From: Chaetoceros tenuissimus
Taxonomy: Eukaryota; Bacillariophyta; Thalassiosirophyceae; Chaetocerotales; Chaetocerotaceae
Assembly: GCA_021927905.1 (NCBI GenBank)
Contig: BLLK01000047.1
Location: 2,418,001-2,482,000 of the forward strand
Direction of reading: 5' to 3'
Length of the DNA stretch: 64,000 nt
Below are positions 21,759 through 33,053 of this stretch, piece after piece (the stretch's first letter is position 1; each line of letters starts with the position of its first letter). The notes below the pieces were generated by a model that did not search any database, was not told where the DNA came from, and worked only from the letters and a program-made list of their open reading frames with translations. Both the position numbers and the translations under genes were made by a program.

Positions 21759-23267
21759 ATGAGCAGATCTGAATTATCAGACTTGGAGAAGGTACTCAAG
21801 TCGCTTGAGTTCATAACTTCAGTTCGAAGCTTCGATGACGTTCTTTCAATCTTTGGACTTGACAATCTTCCAACGGCGCAGAAATATGGTATCATTTTTG
21901 GAATCATCACATTCACAGTGACTGTGTCGGCAGTGCTTGCGCTACTCGTCATGGGTGGAAGCTTCAAACGTATCGCAGAACAGGCAAAGACGGGGGGAGT
22001 CTCTATGCCCGACGCAATCGAAGAGAGAGTCACTCGTCCATTGCTATTGGAGAGATTGTTGGAAGCACAAGAATTTTTACTTAAAAAATATCCTGCTGTT
22101 CAAAAGACAGAAGGTATGACTCCACTTATGAAAATGTTGGTTAATATTGCACCTGATGTTGCAAAGGCTCAAGAGATGACTGCGAATTTCATGGTGAAAA
22201 ATGAGAGTGATAAAAAAAAGAAGGATGAAAAGTTGAAAGCATTCATTCCTGAAGGTTATGAGCAGAATTATATTTCAGCGTACCGTAGATGTCAAGATAA
22301 GCCAGGAGGTAAGAAACATATATGTGATTACACCACATGGTAGCTATGCGATAAAATTGTATCTCACGTCTTCTTTCTTTTGATGAAAGGAGCAACTATT
22401 TCTGGAATGCCAGAGGCTAGATTTGAAGCTTATGCTCGGGCATTTGCAGGATGTGGATCTTATACTAGTACATCTTATCGCAGATCATATGCCCGCATGT
22501 ATGAAGCAGTAGCATGTAACAATCACTCCACTGAAAAGCAATACAGAGAGCATTGGCTTGAACGCCCAGGTGATATTGTAGGACGCACAATTCGTCTTGA
22601 GCCATTGGACTCTAAGCGCCATTTAAAAGATTTCTTTGCAATGACCTGCGGGGACATCTATAGAGCGAATAAGTCGTATGACCCTCAAGAAGTTTGGGCA
22701 TTTTATGAGGACGGACCATTTGATTCACCAGAAAAAATGAAGGAATCCTTTGTTTTCCAGAGAGAAATGAATGAAGCTGGGTTTGCTATTATCGAATCAT
22801 TGACTGGAAATATGGTAGGAGCTGTATATTTGACCAATGATAATCCAAAGAATCTCTCTATTTCTCTTGAATTACCACTCGTCAAACCCAGTAGTGAAGG
22901 TACTGTTGAATCTATTGAGGCATGCTTCTTATTGTTGGATCGACTTTTTGCTTTGGGTTATCGACGTGTCCAGCTTTCTGTTGATAGCATGGATACAAAA
23001 GGCAAAAAATTATCAGGTAGACTAGGTTTCACTCAGGAGGGTCTAATTCCAAAAGATAGAATTATCAAAGAATCCAACAGAGACTCTATCATATATGGTA
23101 TGTTGAATAGTGACTGGGACAAAGGTGCAAGAGCATTTTTATTCAAGAAACTTCATGGTGAGAAAGCAATGAAAGTTGATGTCAAAAATGAAAAAAGTGA
23201 AGCTGAGTTGGAGAAGCAAAGCACCTTTATTGAGGGGCAGAAAGAAACAGATGAGCCTAAGGAGTAA
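21759..23267 (+). CDS. Membrane-anchored GNAT acetyltransferase
   Basis: Exons 21759-22308 and 22390-23267 join at a split Gly codon to give 475 aa. A single transmembrane segment lies at about residues 43-66 (YGIIFGIITFTVTVSAVLAL). A helical linker follows. The second exon holds a RimJ/RimL-like (Acetyltransf_3) GNAT fold: GRTIRLEPLDSKRHLKDFF opens it, then NEAGFAIIESLTGNMVGAVY and the acetyl-CoA-proximal LSGRLGFTQEGLIPKDRIIK. The C-terminus is charged. The fold transfers acetyl groups to protein N-termini, amines or antibiotics; the substrate here is unknown. The membrane anchor is unusual for this family. Confidence 0.82.
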
Positions 23268-23377
23268 AAAGATCACAATAAACTAAATAAAGCACTTCAA
23301 TGCAAGCTACAATCAACAAAATATTTGCATGTATCTATTTTAAGAAAAAGTAGAATATGTAGCGACTAGTGGAATAA

Positions 23378-24616
23378 TTACGATGCCAACCATCTCTTTG
23401 CTGTTTCGTAAGTTGTCCAAGTAATTGCAACTGCGGGGGTATGTGTCATAACTCTTGGAGCAAGTCCACGCCAAAGTCCTACGTATCCTTCTTCTTTGAT
23501 GATACTTTGCAAAGCATCTACTAGACCATCATACTTGAGTTTTGGTTTTAAAGCCTTTGGACAAGCCTTGACTGCATCTTGATGAATTGGAGCAGCAGTT
23601 GCAAATCGCTGAGTTTGTAAACGTGTCTTGACTCTATCTAAAGGAGCAGTCACTGTCGCAGCGACTGCGCCTGCAGTACATCCTGCAACCATGGTTGTTT
23701 GTAAATCTAATATCTGACTGGTATTTCCATTCGCAGCACGAATATCAAGTAGTGTATCCCTTACAAATTCATTTGTACTCATCATCACCATTCCATAAGG
23801 CAAATTTGTCAATATAGTCACACCAAAACTCCTATATAATCCTATCCATCCCTCGTGATGTAAAATATGAGTTATTGCATGCTGCATACTATTGTAATGA
23901 CCAAGTTGCATTCTCTGTTTTATTGTATCCATAGGAGTCATAACCAAATCATGGAAGAAAGTGGAGACAGCTCCCGCGACAGAAGCACCAATTGTACCCA
24001 AATGTAAATGTGAAGCGCCAGTATTTGGATTAACAACAGGTGTACTTAATTTTGCCTTTGTAAATTCATAAGATGAGAAATACAATGCATGAGCTGGTAT
24101 ACAACCTGTTGTCATGGTCTGCACTCCTCTCCATAGCCGCGCATAGCCTTTCGAAAAAGGAACTGCTACGGAAGATTCAATAGTTGCTGTTCCTGTTGAT
24201 GATAAAGTAGCAGTCTGTCGTGCTCCTTTAGGACTCACAAGAGCTGCATTGGTATGTGCTACGAAGGGCTTTGTAGAATGTCCATGAGCATGACCATGTT
24301 GAATCAAGTTACGCATAGTAGACCACATTCCCTGTGAAGACAAATTCGGTGCTGGAGCTGAATGTGTGCTAGGTGGTCCGACGCATACTTTCTTTGCTGA
24401 AGCACTGTCAATGTTTGCAGGATTATTTGGACATGTTGCACAGTATGCTTGCATGTGAGTTTTGACAGTATCAACTGGGAACAGAAGTGTGTGTTCTGCA
24501 ACACCAGCTACGGATCCTGCTAGACAATGATGAAGAAAAGGTGATTTACCATCCCATTCTTCCCATTCCAAATCTTCAGGTACTTCTTCTACCATTTCTT
24601 TTTCTTGTGATGGCAT
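23378..24616 (-). CDS. Mitochondrial carrier, mitoferrin-like
   Basis: 412 aa with three carrier repeats, each with its signature: PVDTVKTHMQ (from residue 47), TPMDTIKQRMQL and APLDRVKTRLQT. The first helix, LHHCLAGSVAGVAEHTLLFP, resembles MRS3/4 mitoferrins, which move iron across the inner mitochondrial membrane. Carriers are usually ~300 aa; the extra length sits in the matrix loop of repeat 1, about residues 57-155, where a Thr/Ser/Ala/His-rich insert is found. The acidic N-terminus is ~25 residues. S-adenosylmethionine or other carriers are the main alternative. Confidence 0.85.
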   Translation of the reverse strand: MPSQEKEMVEEVPEDLEWEEWDGKSPFLHHCLAGSVAGVAEHTLLFPVDTVKTHMQAYCATCPNNPANIDSASAKKVCVGPPSTHSAPAPNLSSQGMWSTMRNLIQHGHAHGHSTKPFVAHTNAALVSPKGARQTATLSSTGTATIESSVAVPFSKGYARLWRGVQTMTTGCIPAHALYFSSYEFTKAKLSTPVVNPNTGASHLHLGTIGASVAGAVSTFFHDLVMTPMDTIKQRMQLGHYNSMQHAITHILHHEGWIGLYRSFGVTILTNLPYGMVMMSTNEFVRDTLLDIRAANGNTSQILDLQTTMVAGCTAGAVAATVTAPLDRVKTRLQTQRFATAAPIHQDAVKACPKALKPKLKYDGLVDALQSIIKEEGYVGLWRGLAPRVMTHTPAVAITWTTYETAKRWLAS

Positions 24617-24940
24617 CTTCTATAGTAGTTTATAGTTGAATATTTTCGGTGGCCTCCAATAGTAAGTGAAAAGTTGAAGATACAACACAGTTCTAGGCCG
24701 TCGAGTTCTGATAGAAAAGTGAAGTGTGAAGAGAGACAGCAGGGAGGGGAAGAAGAAGAAGAAGAAGCGAATGGAGAGGAGAGGCTCTAGCCATATCTTC
24801 CCCTGACGTCACCATGACGTTTTGTGAGTTTGAGATTTTGGGCTTTGTTATTTATAGTAGTCTACCATCAATATCTCTACTAACAAATATTATGATAAGA
24901 TAAGGACAATGATAATATGACCTCGGCATTCATCAATATT

Positions 24941-25213
24941 AACAGCAGAGTCGTGTAAGAATACCTGATTTTTGTGAGTTTTTGCTGCAAAGTGAAAATG
25001 CCAATTTCGGCTCCAATCGACGCGCGATAAAGTAGTAATACCTTTTCAAAAGCTCTTTGTACGCTTGTTTCAAAACTGTAATCGACGAGAGCGCGCATGC
25101 TCTCTGAGTTGAGAAAGTAACCTCTAAAGTAGCTTACTTCGTTCATGTCACAGTTTGGTTGCAACCATATTTCTCGCCACAAACTGAGTTGACGAACGCG
25201 AGAAGTTACAAAT
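24941..25213 (-). repeat. Left arm of a ~270-bp imperfect inverted repeat
   Basis: The arm starts AACAGCAGAG and ends GAGAAGTTAC; its reverse complement recurs at 25509-25778, with about 295 bp between. Long blocks match exactly, for example around CGGCTCCAATCGACGCGC and TGTAATCGACGAGAGCGCGC. Read on the minus strand it encodes SESMRALVDYSFETSV and ASIGAEI, shared with the other arm. Confidence 0.85.
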
Positions 25214-25508
25214 AAATTCTTGAAGTTATTCTTTGAATGAATATGTAATTAGTTTGACCATAGAGTAAAAGCAAGTATTTCTATCGATTGCCTCTTTGGA
25301 GGGATTTTCTTTGATTCTTTCTCGTACGTACGGACTGTACCAACAATGGCACAATCTCCGTCATTGGTCTGTGAAATCGAGTGAATTTGAAGCCAATTTT
25401 GAATCATGAATCGACCATCTCTTCTACACACTCAAATAAATAATTTTGAAGTAAATCTACAACAAATATAAATTTATAAATCTTTAGAAAACTATTGAAA
25501 TGAACATT

Positions 25509-25778
25509 ATGTAACTTCTCGGAATCGTCAACTCATTTTGTGGCGAGAAATATGGTTGCGACTCAACACCAAATATTTGAAAAAGTGACAATCTCGTCTT
25601 GCGAAAAGCTAAATTTCTCGACTCAGAAAGCATGCGCGCTCTCGTCGATTACAGTTTTGAAACAAGCGTAAAAAGAGCTTTTAGAAAGGTATTACTTTTT
25701 TATTGCGCGTCGATTGGAGCCGAAATTAGATTTTCACTTTGCAGCACAAAATCGGTATTCTTACACAACTCTGCTGTT
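25509..25778 (+). repeat. Right arm of the inverted repeat
   Basis: Inverted copy of 24941-25213, ending CTGCTGTT. Both arms keep the same amino-acid frame (LWREIWL, SESMRALVDYSFETSV, ASIGAEI) although the DNA differs by substitutions and indels, so they look like two copies of a small gene fragment or of a coding repeat. Both have GTATTAC and TTTGCAG at matching places, which could be intron borders. Confidence 0.85.
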
Positions 25779-26216
25779 AAATAGGAATTGAAATTGCACA
25801 TGAAAGAAAAATGAAAATTCAGAAATACTGAAGTGAATTGTTACCGTGACTGTCATTGAGTAGACCTACAATTTTTATTATTCTTACTTAGCTGGGTAAT
25901 TGTAAAAAAATTCTCTAGGTTTTGAAACTTTTGAAACGTTCATCATGTTCATTACCTGAGTATCCTGTTGAATTCGCTACGAGCCTAACAAGTGAAAAGA
26001 TTGTGGATAAATTTTGAACGATTGCACAAACTCTGAAGAGAATGAAAAAGAGGAGTATTCCCATCTATGCCAAATAATATCTTGGTTTCTTTCCAAGTAT
26101 TTAATCTTCTCCCCACGGTCGGTTCTGGGTGAAAAAGTATACCTAAATAACAGCATTGTAATTAATTTTCCAAATAATATAGTTTAAAATTTGCAGTAAC
26201 TCACGGAATGGCAACA

Positions 26217-26289
26217 GCTTTGATAGCTCAGTTGGGAGAGCGCAAGACTGAAGATCTTGAGGCCCTGTGTTCGATTCACAGTCAAAGCA
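26217..26289 (+). tRNA. tRNA-Phe: tRNA-Phe (GAA)
   Basis: A 73-nt cloverleaf: acceptor GCTTTGA pairs with TCAAAGC, D-arm TAGCTCAGTTGGGAGAGC, anticodon stem CAAGA/TCTTG around loop CTGAAGA (anticodon GAA), T-arm with GTTCGATTC, discriminator A. No intron. A run of T at 26292-26296 shortly downstream fits a Pol III terminator. Confidence 0.96.
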
Positions 26290-26636
26290 CCCTTTTTGCA
26301 AATTTTTTTAAGACACCATGTTGCTGAGGTGCTAGATGAGTCGTCTAGCCCACCAGAAGTAGGTTATCTTTTGGTTTCTTTTCAACTTTTTTCTTAAAAC
26401 AAGATGAACCTATGTGTTGTATACCTACATTTTTATGGTGAATTCATTTTTGATATCCATTCTTTTTATTTCTCTTCCTTTTCTAACTTGTCTGGCTATT
26501 TTAGTATGATTGGCGAAAATGAGAAGAACCTCCTCAGATCGAAGAAGATCTCACGATCTCAAACTTCACGACTTCACGATCTTTCAACACATCACACATC
26601 TAATCACAAAACCTGGTAAAGAAAGAAAGAAAGAAC
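26290..26636. other. Intergenic region
   Basis: About 350 bp between tRNA-Phe and the arrestin-like gene. It includes the tRNA terminator and the promoter of the next gene. No other gene seen. Confidence 0.4.
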
Positions 26637-28847
26637 ATGAATCGATTTAACATCACCCTAGACCGCCCTTCTGGTGTGTACTACGCGGGTGAGGTGATTA
26701 CTGGTTCTGTTACAATAGATGGACGTGGCGAGAAGTGTCGCTCTGTGTTACTCACATGCGCTGGAAAAGCCAGAGTTCACTGGCATACTGGATCTGGAGA
26801 CAATAGAAACGACTATGATGGGAAGAAGTATTATATGGAAAGTAAGAGGACCTTGTATGGAAACTTTTACAAAACAACAGTCCTTGATAATGCAGGTGAA
26901 GATGCTTTCTTTGGAGGAGCCCATGGTGAGGGAGATATGGTAAGTTCAAAATTATATGTAAATATGCGTATATAATATAATTTTTACTATTCTGAAACTA
27001 TTACGTGTGTATATGACTAGTATTTTCTAACCTGTCTTTAGTATATCCCTTGTCTTCCAGAGGAAGGGACAAATGGAAAAGAAATGAAACTGATTGTTAG
27101 AGTGTGTGACTACGACTGGGGCAAAAGAGATGATAATATTGGAGAGGTTGTGATTGATGCTCGTAAGTTAGCTTTATCAAATGAGCCAATAACATATGAC
27201 CTGACGAGAAATGGAAAGCCAGAAAAAGGAAATGTAACTCTTGTTGCAAACTTTATTCCCACTTCAGCTCTGACTCCGAATCCGAATGAAAAAAAAAGAT
27301 CAATGACATCTGAGGAGACCCTTGTTTTGAAAGTTCTCAGAGCTAATGGACTTCGAAAGGCAGATTGGATTGGAAAAAATGATGTTTATGTCCAGGCATG
27401 GAGAGCTCCTGAAGACTTTATAATGCCACCTCCTGTCGGGAAGAAGCTACCTGAACCCGATAAGAAGATTACACTTCCAAATGAATCAATGACATGGAGT
27501 TTCGCATTCCCTACAAGAGCAGATTCTCCAGGATCTGCGGTGATTCATGCTGGAGACTCAGCATATATCGCTTACTATATTAAGGCTGAGATTGATAAAA
27601 AAGGATGGAAAAATCCTTCTCTAAAGTTCCCTGTTACAATTATTCCTACAAGACCAGCGCCTGCCCCTGTATTGCTTGCACCAGCATCTTTGGACCGTGA
27701 AGATCAAATTAAGAAGATGAAGATGTGCTGCTTCGCTTGCGGTGAAGCGGGACTAGTAATGTTAAAATTCAAGCTTGGAAGAAGAGCATTTGCTCCTGGA
27801 GAAACTGTGGATTTGAGTGGTAGTACAATTTTGAACAATAGCACTATACCTGTGACTGCTCGTATTGTACTTCGACAGCATATTGTATTGTCGACCACTG
27901 ATAGATATGAAGTAAATACACGTGCTGATCATCGAATTGAACTTGGAACAAAGTTTGCTGATCCTGGAGCAGATGCTGCTCTAGATGACTTAGCTGTTAC
28001 TATTCCAGCTGTACCTCCTTCCTTTTTTGGAGCGAAAGGTTCAATAGCAGCTCGTAGAGAACCATTGGTGTATACTTATGAATTATCACTGCAAGCAAAA
28101 GCTTCCTCAGGACACAAGGTAAAAATAGATATCCCTATCTTGATTAGTGCCCTCCCTCCAAAAGCAGAGGCAATTGAAGAAGCTAGCACTAGTCCAAGTT
28201 CACTAAGTTTGTATGAAGATGCATTTGCGATTCAAGATAATGCCATTCTTGATGACAGACCATGTACTACTGTAGATCCTGTCACAGGTTTGGAAGATGG
28301 AACTGGTCAAGTTGTACCAGCTTCGACCGGTGGAGGAAACATTTTTGAGGCTGACGATCATGGCAGTGGACAAGGAGTTTATCACTATGAACCTCAAGTA
28401 GTTGTGTTTCCATCAAGTACGGTCGAAAATGCCCCATCTGCACCTGCGATGGAAGACAGCTCTGCTGTAGATCATACAGCAGCCTACAACAAACTTTTGG
28501 AGGATATGAAGATGGAATATGATGCCCGTCTGACAGTGGACAAATGGATCAAACAATATCCTTCTGTTGCATCATCCTTGACTCCAGGGGAATTTGCAGG
28601 GGTTCTTAAACAGATACTATTTAGTTTAGAACAGGCAACAATTGCGAGAGAGCTGACTTCAGGATTTAAGAATAACGGGAGGTTGACTACGGACCACATC
28701 AACGCAGCTTTAGAAGCATGCCCATACTCGAAGATGGAGATTGTTCGTGTGATGGCACCATATGTTTCTGATCCAGAGAACAAAGAAACCATTTTAGAAC
28801 AGCTCTATTCATTCGAGAAAGAGGAGGCTGCGAAATTTTTCCCGTAA
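26637..28847 (+). CDS. Arrestin-fold protein with C2-like segments
   Basis: Exons 26637-26939 and 27042-28847 join in phase 0 to give 702 aa. The start (FNITLDRPSGVYYAGEVITG) is the first strand pair of an arrestin-N domain, and VMLKFKLGRRAFAPGETVDL followed by ARIVLRQHIVLST looks like arrestin-C. Between them lie C2-like strands: MKLIVRVCDYDWGKRDDNIG and LVLKVLRANGLRKADWIGKN, with the clustered Asp residues of Ca2+-binding loops. The C-terminal ~150 residues are disordered and then helical (a DUF4476-like helical end is possible). Arrestin-domain proteins act in membrane trafficking; the C2 part would add lipid or Ca2+ binding. Confidence 0.78.
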
Positions 28848-31800
28848 GAAATGAAGAGAGTACATCCTTCAAAACAAATCTAAGAGCCAACGTAAACAAG
28901 GATTGCAATATCATGGAGTTCGAATGATAATTTTGTAGGCAGAATGATTTAGTGAAATGCTGCATTAGATTGTGTATGTACATCATATATTCGAGTAAAA
29001 ACTTATGAACAACCATGTAAAATCTACGTATTTTGAACTTGGTATATTTGCGTTCCTTCTCTTGATTGTTGAGGACTTGGATGCTTTCCACTATCTCATT
29101 TGTAAATGTAGAGTAATGATCATAGACAAAGCAGAAATAATGCCTGTTTTGTATTTCTTCTGTTGTACTTCCCTTCGTGTACAATGATTCTCGAAGCTCT
29201 ACTGCGTTTCTTTAGATAAGTACGATTGGGAAGGATACCCTACCAAGGGGAAACTTCCATGTACCTATACTTGAGTGAATTTGGAAAAAAAAAGCGAAAT
29301 GCAGAAAACATTGGCGCAGAATTCGAGTCCGAGTTCCTGGAAAGGATGTTGTGGTACAATGATCTCTTCGTTTGCAGATCCAGAGGGTTGGAAACATCAT
29401 CATCTGCTTCTTAACTATAGATGTTGTACGAAAAGTCATTTCAATGCATAAAGTTTTAAGGTTGTCATAGGTACCATGTATTGATCTGTACTTAGATCTA
29501 TCAATAGTGTAAGTTCCATTGCTTATTTCATGGTGAAATGGCATGATCCGTTTCTGTCAATGAAAAAGTTTGGGGAATGGCATCTGTATGTCCCCACAGT
29601 GTACGCTACACCATCTTTGGTTGCAAACTATTGGAGAAGAGAAAGTAGTTGAATGGAGAAGGATCCCCAAAAACAGTCGGTTCTCTTCTACACTTTACTA
29701 TCATATACTAGTATCAGTAATACTATCTCTACCATACTTTCATTAGTGAATATTCTCACAGGTATCTACAGATCTCCGTACCCATCCTTCTCAATTCATG
29801 TTGGCGTGACCTCACTCGTATATTTTGTCTCTCTATATCGTTATCCCATTCGCAATAGTAACACCATAGCTCTTTATAGCATCATTACGCTCTTTTGAGC
29901 TAGATGAATCTCTCCTGTATGGGGAATAGAATTGTGTGCTTCCCATAGCTACTTCTAAACTTTGGTGGCTCAGTCAGTAATACTTCTTCTACTAATGACG
30001 ATGATCTCTATGCAGAAGATTAATTGAGACACACAGTAGTCTATCATGCCAACATAATTCCGGTTCAACAATGTTTATAGTGCTTATATCAATATCATGG
30101 TTGAGGAGCTTCTTCAAGATATAACCATTTTCCTTCGTCTAATAAGTTGATGTGCTTTTTGCGATGAAATCATACACTCCATTATACAATTCTCAATTCT
30201 TCGTGACTGCGTTTGGACTAATTCACATTCTTAGAAAATGGATTGGTCTTACTCTGCCTTGACTTAGCATACTAACATTACCTATGAAAAGGAAAAGCTA
30301 AGAGTCCCTGGATAATTACACCTCTCAACCTGCAAGCTTTCTTCTCAAAACTTTTTTGTTATCTAACTAAGAAATGTGCGCATGTGAAGTACCATACCTA
30401 TGCAAAGCCTCTTTTCTTTTACATTCATATGGAGACCATAAAATTAGAGGAGATGGTCATGATCAAAATCTAGAAATTCAAATGATGATTTATTTTTGGC
30501 TACACTATTGTGAAAATATATACGAAACTTATACCGACCGAAGCAGTGCACGGGCACTCTGAAAAAAAGAGCTCTAACGCAAGATTGGGTCACCTCCTTC
30601 GCAGCTAATTATCAATTCGAGAGATGTTTACCAATACCAACGGATCAAAATTCTCAAAATGTGGTGAGGCTTACCCTATCTCTTATATAGAAGTTTATTT
30701 TCGCATGAGAAGTCTTCATTCACGCCATTTTACTTTTTGGGCGAGAAATTGCGCCTTTTGATGTAAGTACTATTATACAAAAAGCATATCTCACGAATAT
30801 AGATGGAAAGATAAAGAACGAAGACCACATTTGTGATCAATTGAAAAATGAATGTTGGTCTCTAGAGTACTTGTGAAAATACGAGTATTGCTACTCACGA
30901 GATTGCTGATTCGTTAGCATTGCTTCTAATCTCGTTCCATATGAGATTGAGCATGCACTTACACTTGGTGAGAATTCCATTGCACTTCGCATTTTTCGCG
31001 AGTTCGTAAATGTATGGAGAGCACTTTCGAAGAAGGTTTCCTTTCTACTGTTCTGTTGGAATCAGAAGTTCCTCATTAGTCAACTGATATACAATCTATT
31101 CCTTTGTTTCATTATCAGGGGGTCGAGGGTAGACAGTACTTTCTTCCTTGCTTGCAAATTCAGTTTACCTCGAAAAGTCGTGCTACAAAGGAATAACATA
31201 TAGATTAGATCGATCTGTAAGAGGTCCAGAACGTTATGTAGATGACGTTTGTTATAGAATTGACCAAGCAATTCTCTGAGGTTCAGTATAAGTCTCTACA
31301 AAGATGTTATTCTCACAAAGACAATTGTACTCTACCAAAGATGTTTCAAGCATGTTTCATCCTTCCAGACACCTCTGCATGTTAATGATTACTTTTCTTT
31401 GGTTAAGGAAATGCTCTATTCATGGCGACATAGATAAATTTCGATGGAAAACTGCTGCGATGGATGTAATGACACTCTGCGAAGACGTGTGCATTTCATT
31501 TCAATTCAAACATTCCAATACTATTCCATGTTTTGTTTCCTCGTCGCTTGCTGCTTTGTACCGAAGTTAAAAATGCACTTCCCATGAAGTCCATTCTCTT
31601 GCGAACGTAAAATAGGAAGAAGATGAACATAGATGGTGATATGCGTTCTCTATACCCTCGAACTTCATCGATGGAGCTTGAGGACATTACGAAAATGTAC
31701 CTTGTCTGTCTTGCCTCTTTTTAATTCCTGCATAAATTAGTAATCGAAGTAAACAACAAGAAGACCACCTCGATACACAAGGGTCGACCAGAAGGGCTAA

Positions 31801-32045
31801 AAAGATCATCTACGCTCAATGATTACTATGCCCTAGATATGATCGAAGCGAAGTCGTTGGGCAAGCATGTTATTACCGTATAACATAAGCTTGCAAGAGA
31901 TAGTTTCTGCGTTTGTATGTATATATGCACTGGAATTCTTTGCCTCAAGCTGTCCTCTTTACAGATGAAGTAAGTCCAGCAGTGTATAATTGATTTTAAG
32001 TATAACATTTTTGAATTTCAATTCTGGGTCATGTTTCAAATCTTT
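28848..32045. other. 3.2 kb region without a supported gene
   Basis: Only short overlapping open frames (up to ~160 codons, none with recognisable content), no tRNA and no clear repeat until the 85-bp duplication at its right end. Composition is AT-rich like other intergenic DNA. It may hold regulatory DNA, a non-coding RNA or decayed sequence; nothing specific can be claimed. Confidence 0.4.
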
Positions 32046-32215
32046 CGATGCTCTGTTGTAAGAACAATAAAGTCCACCCAGTAGTCACTGCAAACGATTC
32101 TCTCACAACAAGAGCAATCACAATCTTATTCGATGCTCTGTTGTAAGAACAATAAAGTCCACCCAGTAGTCACTGCAAACGATTCTCTCACAACAAGAGC
32201 AATCACAATCTTATT
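32046..32215 (+). repeat. Perfect 85-bp tandem duplication
   Basis: Unit 32046-32130 is repeated at 32131-32215 with no difference found. Each copy contains an ATG followed by the first ~28 codons of the GTPase gene. As 85 is not a multiple of three, the upstream copy runs into a TAA at 32144-32146 inside the second copy. Confidence 0.95.
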
Positions 32216-33053
32216 GGTCGGAATCGAGGATAGCGGCAAGAGTACTTTACTGTTACGATGGCAAGATAAGCAAATGGCAAACTCAAAGCCTACAAAAGGA
32301 GTACGCCCATCTACATTTTGCCTAGATGACTCATGCAAGATAAAGGTTTTGGACGTTGGAGGATCAAAAGACTTTAGAAGCGTATGGAAGAATCACTTCC
32401 ATACATGTCACTGTGTTTGTTTCCTTCTTGACATCTCATCTCCCGACGCAAGGTACAGAGAGTCTTTGGAAGTTCTCAGAGAAACCTCAAGTCACTCGTT
32501 TCTGCAAGGAAAACCCTTTCTAGTGTTGTGTACTTCTTTAAGTGGCGAAAATGGTATTTCTCAAAGAAGTGTAGAGGAAGTAAGGCAAGAATGTTCAGTT
32601 ACTAATACTTCTTGCCCTATGCAATGGTCTAAATTGTCTCCAGGAAGAGAAAAAGAGCCACTCCATTGGCTTGTAAAAACAACTCTGTCTAAATTTGAAG
32701 TAATTGAAGCCAAAAGAAAAAGTGATGGAGACATTGTCAAAATAGAAAGAGAAAAGAAAAGAGACGAAAAAGAGATCAAATCTTTACTATCTTCACTATG
32801 TAAAGCTTTTGAAGTAAATAATGTCACTAAAACTGATGTATTCACAGTTTCAGACGGTGAGGATTTTTTCGCTCAGGAACTTGGATATCCGGATAGCTCT
32901 TCTCTTGACGGAGATATGAGATATTTGTGCTCAATGTTGGGGTATCAAAAATACGGCCTGATGATTGTAGCAAAAAGGCTTCAACGAGAGGGTGGAAGTG
33001 CTGAGTTTGAAATAAGGAATCTCAAAGACTTGAGGCACAGACTCCATCTCTGA
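32133..33053 (+). CDS. ARL13-like Arf-family small GTPase
   Basis: 306 aa from the second ATG of the tandem duplication. MLCC at the start is a likely palmitoylation site, as in ARL13B. The G domain follows: P-loop GIEDSGKST (30-38), switch I Thr55, and VLDVGGSKDFRSVWKNHF with Asp76-x-Gly-Gly (switch II), typical of Arf/ARL proteins. The NKxD base motif is not evident (LCTSLSGENG is in that place). A charged helical C-terminal extension follows, as in ARL13-type proteins, which work at cilia. The ARL13 subfamily call is an inference from the N-terminal Cys pair, the WKN motif and the extension. Confidence 0.75.
   Translation: MLCCKNNKVHPVVTANDSLTTRAITILLVGIEDSGKSTLLLRWQDKQMANSKPTKGVRPSTFCLDDSCKIKVLDVGGSKDFRSVWKNHFHTCHCVCFLLDISSPDARYRESLEVLRETSSHSFLQGKPFLVLCTSLSGENGISQRSVEEVRQECSVTNTSCPMQWSKLSPGREKEPLHWLVKTTLSKFEVIEAKRKSDGDIVKIEREKKRDEKEIKSLLSSLCKAFEVNNVTKTDVFTVSDGEDFFAQELGYPDSSSLDGDMRYLCSMLGYQKYGLMIVAKRLQREGGSAEFEIRNLKDLRHRLHL

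Larger units (their letters stand above)
24617..26216. other. 1.6 kb intergenic region with a large inverted repeat
   Basis: No supported intact gene. It contains a GAA/AGA run near 24750-24767 (upstream of the carrier gene), the inverted repeat described separately, and about 430 bp of AT-rich sequence before tRNA-Phe. Confidence 0.5.

Noticed and set aside
28848-32045. Short frames of 60-160 codons on both strands
   Set aside because: No start context, splice partners or recognisable motifs; lengths are as expected by chance in AT-rich DNA.
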